NCBI GenBank assembly: GCA_944387865.1
Contig: CALXGN010000003.1
Coordinates: 62,001-126,000 of the forward strand
Direction: 5' to 3'
Length of the DNA stretch: 64,000 bases
DNA from: Scatomorpha stercorigallinarum
GTDB lineage: Bacteria > Bacillota > Clostridia > Oscillospirales > Oscillospiraceae
In this document: in pieces, positions 49,155 to 60,982 of the stretch
Position numbering within the stretch: position 1 is the stretch's first letter
How the letters are laid out: each line of letters starts with the position of its first letter
The notes under the pieces: model-generated
What the model was told of the DNA's origin: nothing
Database searches by the model: none
What the model saw: only the letters and a program-made list of their open reading frames with translations
Translations under genes and position numbers: made by a program

Positions 49155-50050
49155 CAGTTGCTGCCTCCTTCCTTAGTCTCCGGACGCGGGGCCTGGCCGG
49201 CCGGGCGCGGGGCGCGGTTGTAGCCGCCCTGGCGGTTGTCGCGGTTATAGCCGCCGCCCTGGCGGTCGCTGCCGCGGTTGTCGCGGTTGTAGCTGCCCTG
49301 GCGGTCGCGGTTATAGCCGCCCTGGCCGCCCCTGTAGCCGCCGCGGCGGTCGTCGCGGCGGTCGCGGCGGCGCTCCTGCGGCTTGGAGAGGTCCATGGTG
49401 CGCGGGGTGGTGCGCAGGGTCTGGCTGAGGATCTCACCCTTGTAGATCCAGACCTTGACGCCGATGCGGCCGTAGGTGGTGGCGGCCTCGGCGAAGCCGT
49501 AGTCGATGTCGGCCCTCAGGGTCTGCAGGGGGATGGTGCCCTCGTGGTAGCACTCGCTGCGGGCGATCTCGGCGCCGCCCAGGCGGCCGCCGCACATGAC
49601 CTTGATGCCCTTGGCGCCCATGCGCATGGCGCGGCCGATGGCGTTCTTCATCGCGCGGCGGAAGCCGATGCGGCGCTCCAGCTGGCCGGCGATGTTCTCG
49701 GCCACGAGCTGGGCGTTGGTGTCCGGCGTGCGGACCTCGACGATGGAGAGGGCCACGGGCTTGCCGATGAGCTTGGCCACCTGGGCCTGCAGCTTCTCGA
49801 TCTCCGCGCCGCCCTTGCCGATGACAAGGCCGGGACGGGAGCAGTGGATATAGATGCGGACCTTGTTGCTGTCGCGCTCGATCTCGATCTTCGGCACGCC
49901 GGCGTCCTTCAGGGTGTTCTTCAGGAAGCGGCGGACCTTGTAGTCCTCGACGATCAGGTCGCCGACCTTGTCGTTACGGGCGTACCAGCGGGAATCCCAG
50001 TCCTTTATGACGCCGACGCGAAGGCCGTGCGGATTAACTTTCTGTCCCAT
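49154..50050 (-). CDS. rpsC: ribosomal protein S3 with an RGG/YNRD-rich C-terminal extension
   Basis: mRNA-entrance protein with helicase activity. Start ATG 50050 (MGQKVNPHGLRVG). The KH domain (GLVIGKGGAEIEKLQ) and C-terminal S3 domain (RIGVKVWIYKGEIL) are complete by about residue 220. The following 75 or so residues are an added low-complexity tail of Arg, Gly, Tyr, Asn, Asp and Gln with recurring GGYNRD, GSYNRD and NRDNR units. The total of 298 residues compares with about 210-230 in most bacteria. The tail is in frame and ends exactly at the rplP start. Confidence 0.96.
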   Translation of the reverse strand: MGQKVNPHGLRVGVIKDWDSRWYARNDKVGDLIVEDYKVRRFLKNTLKDAGVPKIEIERDSNKVRIYIHCSRPGLVIGKGGAEIEKLQAQVAKLIGKPVALSIVEVRTPDTNAQLVAENIAGQLERRIGFRRAMKNAIGRAMRMGAKGIKVMCGGRLGGAEIARSECYHEGTIPLQTLRADIDYGFAEAATTYGRIGVKVWIYKGEILSQTLRTTPRTMDLSKPQERRRDRRDDRRGGYRGGQGGYNRDRQGSYNRDNRGSDRQGGGYNRDNRQGGYNRAPRPAGQAPRPETKEGGSN

Positions 50051-50063
50051 TCTTCGCGCCTCC

Positions 50064-50411
50064 TTATTCCTTCTCAGCCACGACCACGGTGATGTGGCTG
50101 GTGCGCTTGTTGATGCGGTACATACGGCCGTGGGCCCTGGGCTGGCCGCGCTTGAGGATGGGGCCGGCGTCCACGAAGCAGCTCTGGACATAGAGCTTCT
50201 CGGGGTCCATCTCGTAGTTGTTCTCGGCGTTGGCCACCGCGCTCTTGAGCACCTTGATGACGTGCTCGCAGCCGGCCTTGGGGGTGTTCTCCATCAGGGC
50301 CTGGGCGTAGGCGGCGTCCTTGCCGCGGATCATGTCGCAGATTATCTGCACCTTGCGGGGGGCAATGCGGATGAATTTCGCCTGTGCCCTCGCGGTTTTC
50401 AGCTCTTCCAT
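50064..50411 (-). CDS. rplV: ribosomal protein L22
   Basis: Exit-tunnel protein. 115 residues; AKFIRIAPRKVQIICDMIRGK and the loop and signature GPILKRGQPRAHGRMYRINKRTSHI are clear. Confidence 0.98.
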   Translation of the reverse strand: MEELKTARAQAKFIRIAPRKVQIICDMIRGKDAAYAQALMENTPKAGCEHVIKVLKSAVANAENNYEMDPEKLYVQSCFVDAGPILKRGQPRAHGRMYRINKRTSHITVVVAEKE

Positions 50412-50423
50412 GCTCTCTCCCCC

Positions 50424-50696
50424 TTACTTGCCGGCCTTGCCGCCGCTGTGGCCGCGGAACGTGCGGGTGGGCGCGAACTCGCCCAGCTTGTGGCCCACCA
50501 TGTCCTCGGTGACATAGACGGGGACGTGGCGGCGCCCGTCGTGGACGGCGATGGTGTGGCCCACGAAGGACGGGAATATCGTGCTGGCGCGGCTCCAGGT
50601 CTTGAGGACCTTCTTCTCGCCGGCCTTGTTGAGCTCATCGACGCGCTTCAGCAGCTCGGGAGCTGCGAACGGGCCCTTCTTAATGCTTCTGCTCAT
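50424..50696 (-). CDS. rpsS: ribosomal protein S19
   Basis: 90 residues, 30S head protein: SRSIKKGPFAAPELLKRVDEL, the DNA-strand-like VGHTIAVHDGRRHVPVYV and EFAPTRTFRGHSG. Confidence 0.98.
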   Translation of the reverse strand: MSRSIKKGPFAAPELLKRVDELNKAGEKKVLKTWSRASTIFPSFVGHTIAVHDGRRHVPVYVTEDMVGHKLGEFAPTRTFRGHSGGKAGK

Positions 50697-50712
50697 TTAC
50701 TCGTCTCCCTCC

Positions 50713-51549
<837 letters not shown>

Positions 51550-51564
51550 CTCTCATAACCTCCC

Positions 51565-51861
51565 TTACGCCATGCCCTCGAAGAGCTCGATGCTCTTGGA
51601 GGAGTCGCTCAGCTTGACGACGGCCTTTTTCCAGGTCTTGGTGTAGCCGGCCGGCATGGCGCCGGTGCGCTTTTTCTTGCCCCTCACGGTCGTGGTGGTG
51701 ACCTTGATGACCGTGACGCCGAAGATCTCCTCAACGGCCTTCTTTATCTCGATCTTGTTCGCGTCCTTGGCGACCTCGAAGGCATACTTCTTGATGTCCA
51801 GGTCTTCCATGGACTGCTCGGTGATGATGGGGCGGATCACGATATCATACGCGGAAGTCAT
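51565..51861 (-). CDS. rplW: ribosomal protein L23
   Basis: Exit-site docking protein for trigger factor and SRP. 98 residues: SAYDIVIRPIITEQSM and RGKKKRTGAMPAGYTKTWKKAVV. It starts at the base where rplD stops. Confidence 0.98.
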   Translation of the reverse strand: MTSAYDIVIRPIITEQSMEDLDIKKYAFEVAKDANKIEIKKAVEEIFGVTVIKVTTTTVRGKKKRTGAMPAGYTKTWKKAVVKLSDSSKSIELFEGMA

Positions 51862-52484
51862 CAGGCGAACACCTCCTCGATCTTCTGCAGCGCGGCCTTG
51901 TCGACCACGAGCACGCGGTTGTTCAGTATCTCATAGGCGGAGATGATGGTGGCGGTGGTGGTGGTCACGCCGGGGATGTTGCGCGCGGAGAGCACGACGT
52001 TGCTGTCCACGTTCTCGGTGATGACCATGGCCTTGCCCTCGGCGCCGATCTTCTTCAGGAACTCGGCGAAGGGCTTGGTCTTGGCGGTCTCCACCGTCAG
52101 GCCGTCCACGACGAGGACCGCGTTCTCCGCGGCCTTGGCGCTGAGCGCGCTCTTGAGGGCCAGGCGGCGGGTCTTCTTCGTCAGGCTGTAGCGGTAATCA
52201 CGCGGCTTCGGGGCGAAGGCCACGCCGCCGTGCCTCCACACGGGGCTGCCGGCGTAACCGGCGCGCGCCCTGCCGGTGCCCTTCTGGCGCCAGGGCTTCT
52301 TGGTGGTGTAGCTGACCTCGCCCTTGGTGAGCGCGCTCTGCGTGCCCTGCCTCTGGTTGGCGAGATAGTTCTTGACGGCTGCGTGGAGGACGGCCTCGTT
52401 CGGCTCGATGCCGAAGACGGCCTCGGAGAGGGCGTACTCGCCGACCTTTTCGCCTGCCATATTGTAAATGACTGCATTGGGCAT
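51861..52484 (-). CDS. rplD: ribosomal protein L4
   Basis: 207 residues. The tunnel loop region TTKKPWRQKGTGRARAGYAGSPVWRHGGVAF is typical. In proteobacteria L4 also represses the S10 operon through its leader; whether that applies here is not known. Confidence 0.98.
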   Translation of the reverse strand: MPNAVIYNMAGEKVGEYALSEAVFGIEPNEAVLHAAVKNYLANQRQGTQSALTKGEVSYTTKKPWRQKGTGRARAGYAGSPVWRHGGVAFAPKPRDYRYSLTKKTRRLALKSALSAKAAENAVLVVDGLTVETAKTKPFAEFLKKIGAEGKAMVITENVDSNVVLSARNIPGVTTTTATIISAYEILNNRVLVVDKAALQKIEEVFA

Positions 52485-52502
52485 TGTGTCTCTCTCCTTT
52501 CC

Positions 52503-53201
52503 TTAGCCTCTGGCCGACCGCTTCTGCGGGTTGGTGCTGATGGTGGGGGTCGCGGGGCCCTTGCGGACGAACTTCTTGACGGAGTTCTTGAGGTACACTA
52601 TGCCGCCCTTCGGGCCGGGGATGGCGCCGCGGACGACGATCATATTGAGCTCGGGGTCGACCTTGACTACGTCGAGGTTCTGGACGGTGACCTGCTCCAC
52701 GCCCATGTGGCCGGCGCCGATCTTGCCCTTGAAGATACGGGAGGGGTCGGTGCTGGAGCCCATGGAGCCGGCGTGGCGGTGCACGGGGCCGGTGCCGTGG
52801 GTCTCTTTCAGGCGGTGGGCGCCGTGGCGCTTGATGACGCCGGCGTAGCCCTTGCCCTTGCTGATGCCGGTGACGTCCACGCGCTCGCCCTCTTTGAACA
52901 CGTCGGCCTTCAGGGTGTCGCCGACGTTGACGCCGGAGCAGTCCTCAAGGCGGAACTCGTGCAGGTGGCGCTGCGGGGCCACGCCGGCCTTTTCGATGTG
53001 GCCGAGCTCGGGCTTGGTGAGCTTCTTGGCCGCGCACTCGTCAAAGCCGAGCTGGACGGAATCGTAGCCTTCCTTGTCGGCGGTCTTTTTCTGCACCACG
53101 ATGCAGGGGCCGGCCTCGATGACGGTCACCGGGACGACCTTGCCCGCCTCATCGAAGATCTGCGTCATGCCGACCTTCCTGCCGATGATGGCTTTCTTCA
53201 T
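52503..53201 (-). CDS. rplC: ribosomal protein L3
   Basis: 232 residues, MKKAIIGRKVGMTQIFDEAG at the start and the signature FKEGERVDVTGISKGKGYAGVIKRHG. The C terminus is slightly extended (TPTISTNPQKRSARG). 107 bases separate it from rpsJ, with no gene between. Confidence 0.98.
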   Translation of the reverse strand: MKKAIIGRKVGMTQIFDEAGKVVPVTVIEAGPCIVVQKKTADKEGYDSVQLGFDECAAKKLTKPELGHIEKAGVAPQRHLHEFRLEDCSGVNVGDTLKADVFKEGERVDVTGISKGKGYAGVIKRHGAHRLKETHGTGPVHRHAGSMGSSTDPSRIFKGKIGAGHMGVEQVTVQNLDVVKVDPELNMIVVRGAIPGPKGGIVYLKNSVKKFVRKGPATPTISTNPQKRSARG

Positions 53202-53308
53202 TTATATTTCCTCCTTCGGTTATTGGTTGAAGCGGCCCTTCGTCCGCCCCAACATGACCCTGCCCGTTCACGCAAGTCGCGGGCTGGTGGGTTAACTTGT
53301 TCGCGCCC

Positions 53309-53620
53309 TTACAGCTTGATCTCGATCTCGACGCCCGCGGGGAGCTCCAGGCTCATCAGGGCTTCGACGGTCTTCTGCGTGGGGCTCATGATGTCGATCA
53401 GGCGCTTGTGCGTGCGGCGCTCGAACTGCTCGCGGCTGTCCTTGTACTTGTGGACGGCGCGCAGGATGGTGATGACCTCCTTCTTGGTCGGCAGGGGGAT
53501 GGGACCGGAGACCTTGGCCTCGGTGCGCTTGGCCGTCTCCACGATGGTCTCGGCCGCCTTGTCGATGAGCTGGTGGTCGTAAGCCTTCAGCCTGATGCGG
53601 ATCATTTTCTTTGCTGCCAT
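53309..53620 (-). CDS. rpsJ: ribosomal protein S10 (NusE)
   Basis: First gene of the superoperon and also the antitermination factor NusE. 103 residues from ATG 53620, KMIRIRLKAYDHQLIDKAAE and PIPLPTKKEVITILRAVHKYKDS. GGAGGAAAAGAA upstream sets the start against the longer open frame. Confidence 0.98.
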   Translation of the reverse strand: MAAKKMIRIRLKAYDHQLIDKAAETIVETAKRTEAKVSGPIPLPTKKEVITILRAVHKYKDSREQFERRTHKRLIDIMSPTQKTVEALMSLELPAGVEIEIKL

Positions 53621-53718
53621 TTCTTTTCCTCCTGATTTCGTACTTAGGCGGGCGTCGCCGCCCAGTGGTACGGAGGCAAATTTCCATACACGCAACCGTG
53701 CGTATCAAACCCCGTCCG

Positions 53719-53743
53719 AAAAACAGGCCGGTCATGGCCGGCC
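53719..53743 (-). terminator. candidate attenuator in the S10 leader
   Basis: Minus strand CCGGCC pairing: GGCCGG (53743-53738), loop CCATGA, CCGGCC (53731-53726), then TGTTTTT. It stands about 150 bases after the predicted start point and 98 bases before rpsJ, so it would stop transcripts inside the leader unless antiterminated. Confidence 0.65.
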
Positions 53744-53900
53744 GTTCCCCGCCCGGGCGATATACGCCGCGCACGGAAAATTGCTCGTCCGCCCGATTCC
53801 GCGCGCCTGCCGGCGCGCCGGACATACTCCACGGAAGTTACCGGCGAGGCCGCCGCAATCTCCCGCTTCATCGCATACCTGCCCCTTGGCAGGCCATGAT

Positions 53901-53929
53901 AGGATATCAAAGACTTCCCGAATTGTCAA
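53901..53929 (-). promoter_or_regulatory. promoter of the S10 superoperon
   Basis: Minus strand TTGACA (53929-53924), 17-base spacer, TATCCT (53906-53901), within an AT-rich stretch. The start point is near 53895, giving an untranslated leader of about 275 bases. Confidence 0.75.
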
Positions 53930-54002
53930 TAGCTTTTTCGGAATTTTTCCTGAATCTCAGGCATTATTTTTGTGAAGGTCTACGAATTTGCGCGAGGGGC
54001 AA

Positions 54003-54032
54003 AAAGCGGCGCCCGCAGGGGGGCGCCGCTTT
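54003..54032 (-). terminator. terminator of the P-type ATPase gene
   Basis: AAAGCGGCGCC (54003-54013) pairs with GGCGCCGCTTT (54022-54032); on the minus strand the stem is followed by TTTTT and GCCCC. It is 18 bases past the ATPase stop. Confidence 0.75.
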
Positions 54033-54049
54033 GCTCATTTTAACGGTCT

Positions 54050-56692
<2,643 letters not shown>

Positions 56693-56753
56693 TTCATTCC
56701 ATCCTTTCACAAGTATGAGAAAAGACCCACAGACAGGCGCTTTTCCCTATCCA

Positions 56754-56850
56754 TGAGTCTGGTCCTTTAATGCAAGCCAGGCGGCGCGCCGCCAGTGTGT
56801 TGACTTGCCTCCGCATATCGTGGGGCGGATGACTACTCCCTCACACCGCG
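56754..56850 (-). ncRNA. yybP-ykoY (Mn2+) riboswitch
   Basis: Minus strand reads GTGAGGGAGTAG, GCAAGTCAACACACTGG, a GGCGGCGCGCCGCC hairpin, CTGGCTTGCATTAAA and ACCAGACTCAT, the order and bases of the yybP-ykoY motif, which binds Mn2+. GTGAG at the 5' side pairs with CTCAT at the 3' side as P1. The 3' strand GACCAGAC can instead pair with GTCTGTGGGTC followed by TTTT, an anti-P1 terminator, so metal binding should switch the ATPase on. Confidence 0.85.
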
Positions 56851-56852
56851 AA

Positions 56853-56881
56853 ATAATATCATCCCCGCGCCGCTTTGTCAA
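56853..56881 (-). promoter_or_regulatory. promoter of the riboswitch-ATPase transcript
   Basis: Minus strand TTGACA (56881-56876), 17-base spacer, TATTAT (56858-56853), extended by TG. The start point near 56846 coincides with the first bases of the riboswitch. Confidence 0.8.
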
Positions 56882-56920
56882 GCGCGGCCCTTTATACATT
56901 TTCGCCGCCCTGTCAGGAGC

Positions 56921-56949
56921 TTGACGGAAAAGCGCCGCAACATTATAAT
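56921..56949 (+). promoter_or_regulatory. promoter of the M16 peptidase gene
   Basis: TTGACG (56921-56926), 17-base spacer, TATAAT (56944-56949), 42 bases before the ATG. It is back to back with the ATPase promoter. Confidence 0.8.
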
Positions 56950-56991
56950 TACCGAAACGGACAAGCCGAGAGCGGCGGACTGGAGGAGAGC

Positions 56992-58251
56992 ATGTACGAA
57001 AAGATAACGCTCCCGAACGGGGCAAGGATAGTATTTGAGCGGATGGAGGGCGTGCGCTCCGTCTCGCTAGGCATCTGGGTCGGCGCGGGCTCGCGCTTTG
57101 AGCGCGCGGAGGAGGGCGGCAGCGCCCACTTCATCGAGCACATGCTCTTCAAGGGCACGGAGACGCGCACGGCGGCGCAGCTGGCGGAGGAGGCGGACTC
57201 CCTCGGCGGGCAGCTCAACGCCTATACCACGCGCGACAACACCTGTTTTTACACCCGCGTGCTGGACACCCACCTGCCCCGCGCGGCGGAGGTGCTGGCT
57301 GACATGTTCTTCCGCTCCCGCTTCGACGAGGCGGACGTGGAGAACGAAAAGGGCGTCATCGGCGAGGAGATAGACATGTACGAGGACACTCCGGAGGACG
57401 TGGCGGCGGAGAACCTGCTCGCCGGCTGCTTCCCCGGCGCACTGGGCCGCCCCGTGCTGGGCACGGAGGAGACGCTCGCCGGCCTCAGCGGCCGCTCGCT
57501 GCGCGCGTTCATGGAGCGGACCTACACCGCGCCGCGCATCGCCGTGGCCCTGGCCGGCAGCTTCACGGACGCCGACGTGGACGCCGTCGCGCGCATCTTC
57601 GCGCAGATGCCGCCGGCGGAGCGCACCGAGCCGGAGCGCTCCGCCTATGCCCCCTGCCTGACGCTGCGGGAAAAGGCCGTGGAGCAGAACCAGCTCGTGC
57701 TGGGCTTCCCGGGGCTGGAGACGGACAGCGAAGAGCGCTTCGCCATGCAGCTCTTCTCGAACATCCTCGGCGGCAGCAGCTCCTCGCGCCTTTTCCAGAC
57801 CGTGCGCGAAAAGCACGGCCTCTGCTACTCCGTATACTCCTTCACCGCCGGCTATCAGGACACGGGCCTCTTCGCCGTGGCCCTGGCCGCCAACCGCCAG
57901 AGCGAACGGCGGGCGCTGGGCCTCACCATCGACGAGCTGCGGCGCATCCGCGACGAGGGCGTCACCGCCGCCGAGCTCGGCCGGGCGCGCGAGCAGGTGA
58001 CGGCCTCCATCCTCATGAGCCTTGAATCCAGCGCCTCGCGCATGAACCGCCTCGGCTACGGCGAGCTCTTCCTCCCCCGCGGCGCGCTCACGCCCGACGA
58101 GCTCATCGAGCGCTACGAGGCCGTCACGCTCGCGGACGTGCGCTCCCTCGCGCAGCGGACGCTGGACTTCCGCCGCGCCTCGCTCTCCGCCGTGGGCCGC
58201 GTCGCGGACGGGGAAGAATACCGCGCGGCGCTGCTCTCCGGCGCGAAATAA
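56992..58251 (+). CDS. M16-family zinc peptidase (MlpA/YmxG-like)
   Basis: 419 residues from ATG 56992, with GGAGGAGAG upstream; the longer frame is untranslated leader. The inverted zinc motif HFIEH (HxxEH) lies near residue 49 with the third ligand Glu in the ENEKGVIGEEIDMYEDTP region. The C-terminal half repeats the fold without zinc, with the typical LGGSSSSRLFQTVREKHGLCYSVYSF. Small-peptide or processing peptidase of the cytosol or envelope; substrate unknown. Confidence 0.93.
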   Translation: MYEKITLPNGARIVFERMEGVRSVSLGIWVGAGSRFERAEEGGSAHFIEHMLFKGTETRTAAQLAEEADSLGGQLNAYTTRDNTCFYTRVLDTHLPRAAEVLADMFFRSRFDEADVENEKGVIGEEIDMYEDTPEDVAAENLLAGCFPGALGRPVLGTEETLAGLSGRSLRAFMERTYTAPRIAVALAGSFTDADVDAVARIFAQMPPAERTEPERSAYAPCLTLREKAVEQNQLVLGFPGLETDSEERFAMQLFSNILGGSSSSRLFQTVREKHGLCYSVYSFTAGYQDTGLFAVALAANRQSERRALGLTIDELRRIRDEGVTAAELGRAREQVTASILMSLESSASRMNRLGYGELFLPRGALTPDELIERYEAVTLADVRSLAQRTLDFRRASLSAVGRVADGEEYRAALLSGAK

Positions 58252-58254
58252 AGC

Positions 58255-58283
58255 TTGCCAGGCGGCGGCAAGTCGTATATACT
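58255..58283 (+). promoter_or_regulatory. candidate promoter and operator of the S24 repressor gene
   Basis: TTGCCA (58255-58260), 17-base spacer, TATACT (58278-58283). TCGTATA occurs twice (58273 and 58285), flanking the -10, and could be an autoregulatory operator. Confidence 0.5.
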
Positions 58284-58305
58284 ATCGTATAAGGAGATGA
58301 TGAGC

Positions 58306-59013
58306 GTGAGGAAATCTCTTGGCGAGACATTGACGGCCCTGAGGCGAGAAGCCGGCCTCACCCAGCCGGGCGTGGCCGCCCTGCTGGCGGAGCTCGGCTG
58401 CGCCGTGCAGCCGGCGGCCATCAGCAAGTGGGAAAAGGGCCAGACCATGCCCAACGCCGCGCAGTTCCTCGCGCTCTGCCGCATCTACCGCGTGCGCGAC
58501 GTGCTGGGCGCTTTCCTCGGCGAGCCGGGGCCGCTCTCCGGCCTCAACGCCGAGGGCCGCCGCCTGGTGGACGGCTATATCCGCGTGCTGCTGGCCAGCG
58601 GGCTGTACCCGGCGGACACCCCTGAGCGGGAAATGCCGCGCACCATCCCGCTCTACCACCTCGCCGCCAGCGCCGGGACCGGCCAGTTCCTCGACGCTTA
58701 CTCTTCCGAGCCCATAGACGCCTCCGGCGCGCCCGAGGAGGCGGATTTCGCCGTCCGCATAGCGGGCGACAGCATGGAGCCCGATATAAAGGACGGGCAG
58801 ATAGTGTTCGTCCGCTCCCGGGACGAGCTCGAGAGCGGACAGATCGGGATATTCATTTTCCGCGGGGACGCCTACTGCAAGCGCCTGAAGCGGGACGCGC
58901 ACGGCGCGAGCCTTGTGAGCCTGAACCCCCGCTACGCGCCCATAGAGCTCCCGGAGGGGGAGCAGGTGCGCGTCTGCGGCGAGGTCGTGGGGCTCGGCCC
59001 CATGGCGGATTAG
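58306..59013 (+). CDS. XRE-type repressor with LexA-like S24 self-cleavage domain
   Basis: About 235 residues. Helix-turn-helix at residues 1-60 (LGETLTALRREAGLTQPGVAALL, AISKWEKGQTMP), then a linker, and an S24 peptidase domain: Ala-Gly cleavage site in LAASAGTG, catalytic serine in RIAGDSMEPDI and catalytic lysine in GDAYCKRLK. Such proteins repress target genes and inactivate themselves on RecA filaments or another signal. AAGGAG nine bases before GTG 58306 favours that start; ATGs at 58297 and 58300 are alternatives. It is convergent with nth. Confidence 0.88.
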   Translation: MRKSLGETLTALRREAGLTQPGVAALLAELGCAVQPAAISKWEKGQTMPNAAQFLALCRIYRVRDVLGAFLGEPGPLSGLNAEGRRLVDGYIRVLLASGLYPADTPEREMPRTIPLYHLAASAGTGQFLDAYSSEPIDASGAPEEADFAVRIAGDSMEPDIKDGQIVFVRSRDELESGQIGIFIFRGDAYCKRLKRDAHGASLVSLNPRYAPIELPEGEQVRVCGEVVGLGPMAD

Positions 59014-59648
59014 CCGCCGGCGCCCGTCTGGCAGAGGTCGCGCAGGCAGCAGACCTCGCACTTCGGCGCGCGCGCCGTGCAGACGGCCCGCCCGTGCAGC
59101 ACCAGCCGGTGGCAGAAGTCGGAGCTCTTCTCCGGCGGCAGCTGCGCGCGCAGTATGGGCTCGATCTTCGCCGGGTCCTTGAGTCCGTCCACCAGCCCCA
59201 TACGGTTTGAAAGGCGGATGCAGTGCGTGTCCACCACCACGGCCCCCGGCGCGTGGAACACGTCGCCGAGGATAAGGTTGGCCGTCTTGCGCCCCACGCC
59301 GGGCAGCTTCAAAAGCTCCTCCATGCTGCCGGGCACTTTGCCGCCGTGGCGGAGCAGCAGTATTTTCGCACACTCCACGATGTCCCGCGCCTTGTGGTGG
59401 TAAAAGCCGCAGGGCTTCACATAGCGCTCCACCTCTTCGATGTCCGCTTCGGCGAAGCTCTCGAGCGTGGGGAAGCGCTCAAAGAGCGCGGGCGTGATCT
59501 GGTTGACGCGCTCGTCCGTGCACTGGGCCGCCAGGCGCACGGAAAAGAGCAGCTCATAGTCCTTCCCATAGTCGAGCGTGCAGTCGGCAAGGGGATACTC
59601 CTCCTCGAGGCGGGCGACTATGCCGTCTATCTGTTCCTGAGTTCTCAT
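59010..59648 (-). CDS. nth: endonuclease III
   Basis: DNA glycosylase/AP lyase removing oxidised pyrimidines. 212 residues: VRLAAQCTDERVNQI (usually LSAQTTD), the helix-hairpin-helix LPGVGRKTANLIL with the catalytic lysine, the aspartate in VVVDTHCIRLSNRMGL, and four iron-sulfur cysteines C-x6-C-x2-C-x5-C in CTARAPKCEVCCLRDLC. It overlaps the stop of the repressor gene by four bases on the opposite strand. Confidence 0.96.
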   Translation of the reverse strand: MRTQEQIDGIVARLEEEYPLADCTLDYGKDYELLFSVRLAAQCTDERVNQITPALFERFPTLESFAEADIEEVERYVKPCGFYHHKARDIVECAKILLLRHGGKVPGSMEELLKLPGVGRKTANLILGDVFHAPGAVVVDTHCIRLSNRMGLVDGLKDPAKIEPILRAQLPPEKSSDFCHRLVLHGRAVCTARAPKCEVCCLRDLCQTGAGG

Positions 59649-59715
59649 TTTTCATCACCGTTTGACAGGATATCACATATCCCGACTGATTTCAACGACG
59701 GAGGCGCATAAACGC

Positions 59716-60981
59716 ATGCACAGGCCGCTGGCAGACGAGATACGCCCCTCCACCCTCGACGAGGTTGTGGGCCAGAAGCACATACTTGGCCCGGGCGGGC
59801 TGCTCCGCCGGGTGATCGAGTCCGGCGAGGTGCCGAACATGGTGTTCTACGGCCCCTCCGGCACGGGCAAGACCACCGTGGCCAACATCATCGCCCGGCG
59901 TACAGAGCGCTCCCTGCGCCGGCTGAACGCCACCAACGCCTCGCTGAACGACATAAAGGCCATCATCGCCGAGCTGGACACCATGCTGGCCCCCGGCGGC
60001 GTGCTGCTCTATCTGGACGAGATCCAGTACTTCAACAAAAAGCAGCAGCAGAGCCTGCTCGAGTTCATCGAGGACGGGCGCATCACGCTCATCGCCTCCA
60101 CCACGGAAAACCCCTATTTCTACGTCTACAACGCCCTGCTCAGCCGCAGCACGGTGTTCGAGTTCAAGACCGTGCCGCCGGAGGAGGTGCTGCCCGCCGT
60201 GCAGCGGGCGGTGGGCATCCTCTGCGAGCGCGAGGGCGTGGAGGCGCATCTGGAGGACGGCGTGGAGCGGCACATCGCCCAGAGCTGCGGCGGGGACGTG
60301 CGCAAGGCCATCAATTCCGTGGAGCTGCTCTTTTCCGCCGCGCCGCGCAGCGGCGGCGCGGTGGAGATCTCCCTCGCCGACGCCAAAAGCGCCACCCAGC
60401 GCAGCGCCATGCGCTACGACCGCGAGGGGGACGACCACTTCGACACGCTGAGCGCGCTGATGAAGTCCCTGCGCGGCTCGGACCCGGACGCCGCGCTGCA
60501 CTACCTGGCCCGCCTGCTGGAGGCCGGGGACCTCATCGGGGCCTGCCGGCGGCTGCTCTGCTCGGCCAGCGAGGACATCGGCCTCGCCTACCCGCAGGCG
60601 GCCAGCATCGTCAAATCCTGCGTGGACAGCGCGCTGCAGCTGGGCCTGCCGGAGGCGCGGCTGCCGCTGGCGGAGGCCGCCATACTGCTGGCCACCGCCC
60701 CCAAGTCGAACAGCGTGGTGATGAGCATCGACGCCGCCATGGCGGACGTGCGCGCGGGCAAGGCCGGGCCCTATCCGCGCGAGCTGCAGAACGTACACGC
60801 GGACGGCGCGGGCTTCGAGCGCGAGCAGGGCTATAAATACCCGCACAACTTCCCCGGCCACTGGGTGCGGCAGCAGTACCTGCCGGACAACCTCGTGGGC
60901 ACGAAGTACTACCACTACGGCGACAACAAGACCGAGCAGGCCGCGAAGGCCTACTGGGAGCGCATAAAGGGGGAAAAGTGA
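59716..60981 (+). CDS. rarA: replication-associated recombination protein A (AAA+ ATPase)
   Basis: Clamp-loader-like ATPase acting at stalled forks. 421 residues from ATG 59716, PLADEIRPSTLDEVVGQKHIL, Walker A YGPSGTGKTTVA, Walker B LLYLDEIQYF, sensor region STTENPYFYVYNALLSR, and the C-terminal tetramerisation domain (ASEDIGLAYPQAASIVKSC, KYPHNFPGHWVRQQYLPD). It is followed after one base by the DUF951 gene, and divergent from nth, so three genome-maintenance genes lie together. Confidence 0.96.
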   Translation: MHRPLADEIRPSTLDEVVGQKHILGPGGLLRRVIESGEVPNMVFYGPSGTGKTTVANIIARRTERSLRRLNATNASLNDIKAIIAELDTMLAPGGVLLYLDEIQYFNKKQQQSLLEFIEDGRITLIASTTENPYFYVYNALLSRSTVFEFKTVPPEEVLPAVQRAVGILCEREGVEAHLEDGVERHIAQSCGGDVRKAINSVELLFSAAPRSGGAVEISLADAKSATQRSAMRYDREGDDHFDTLSALMKSLRGSDPDAALHYLARLLEAGDLIGACRRLLCSASEDIGLAYPQAASIVKSCVDSALQLGLPEARLPLAEAAILLATAPKSNSVVMSIDAAMADVRAGKAGPYPRELQNVHADGAGFEREQGYKYPHNFPGHWVRQQYLPDNLVGTKYYHYGDNKTEQAAKAYWERIKGEK

Positions 60982-60982
60982 G

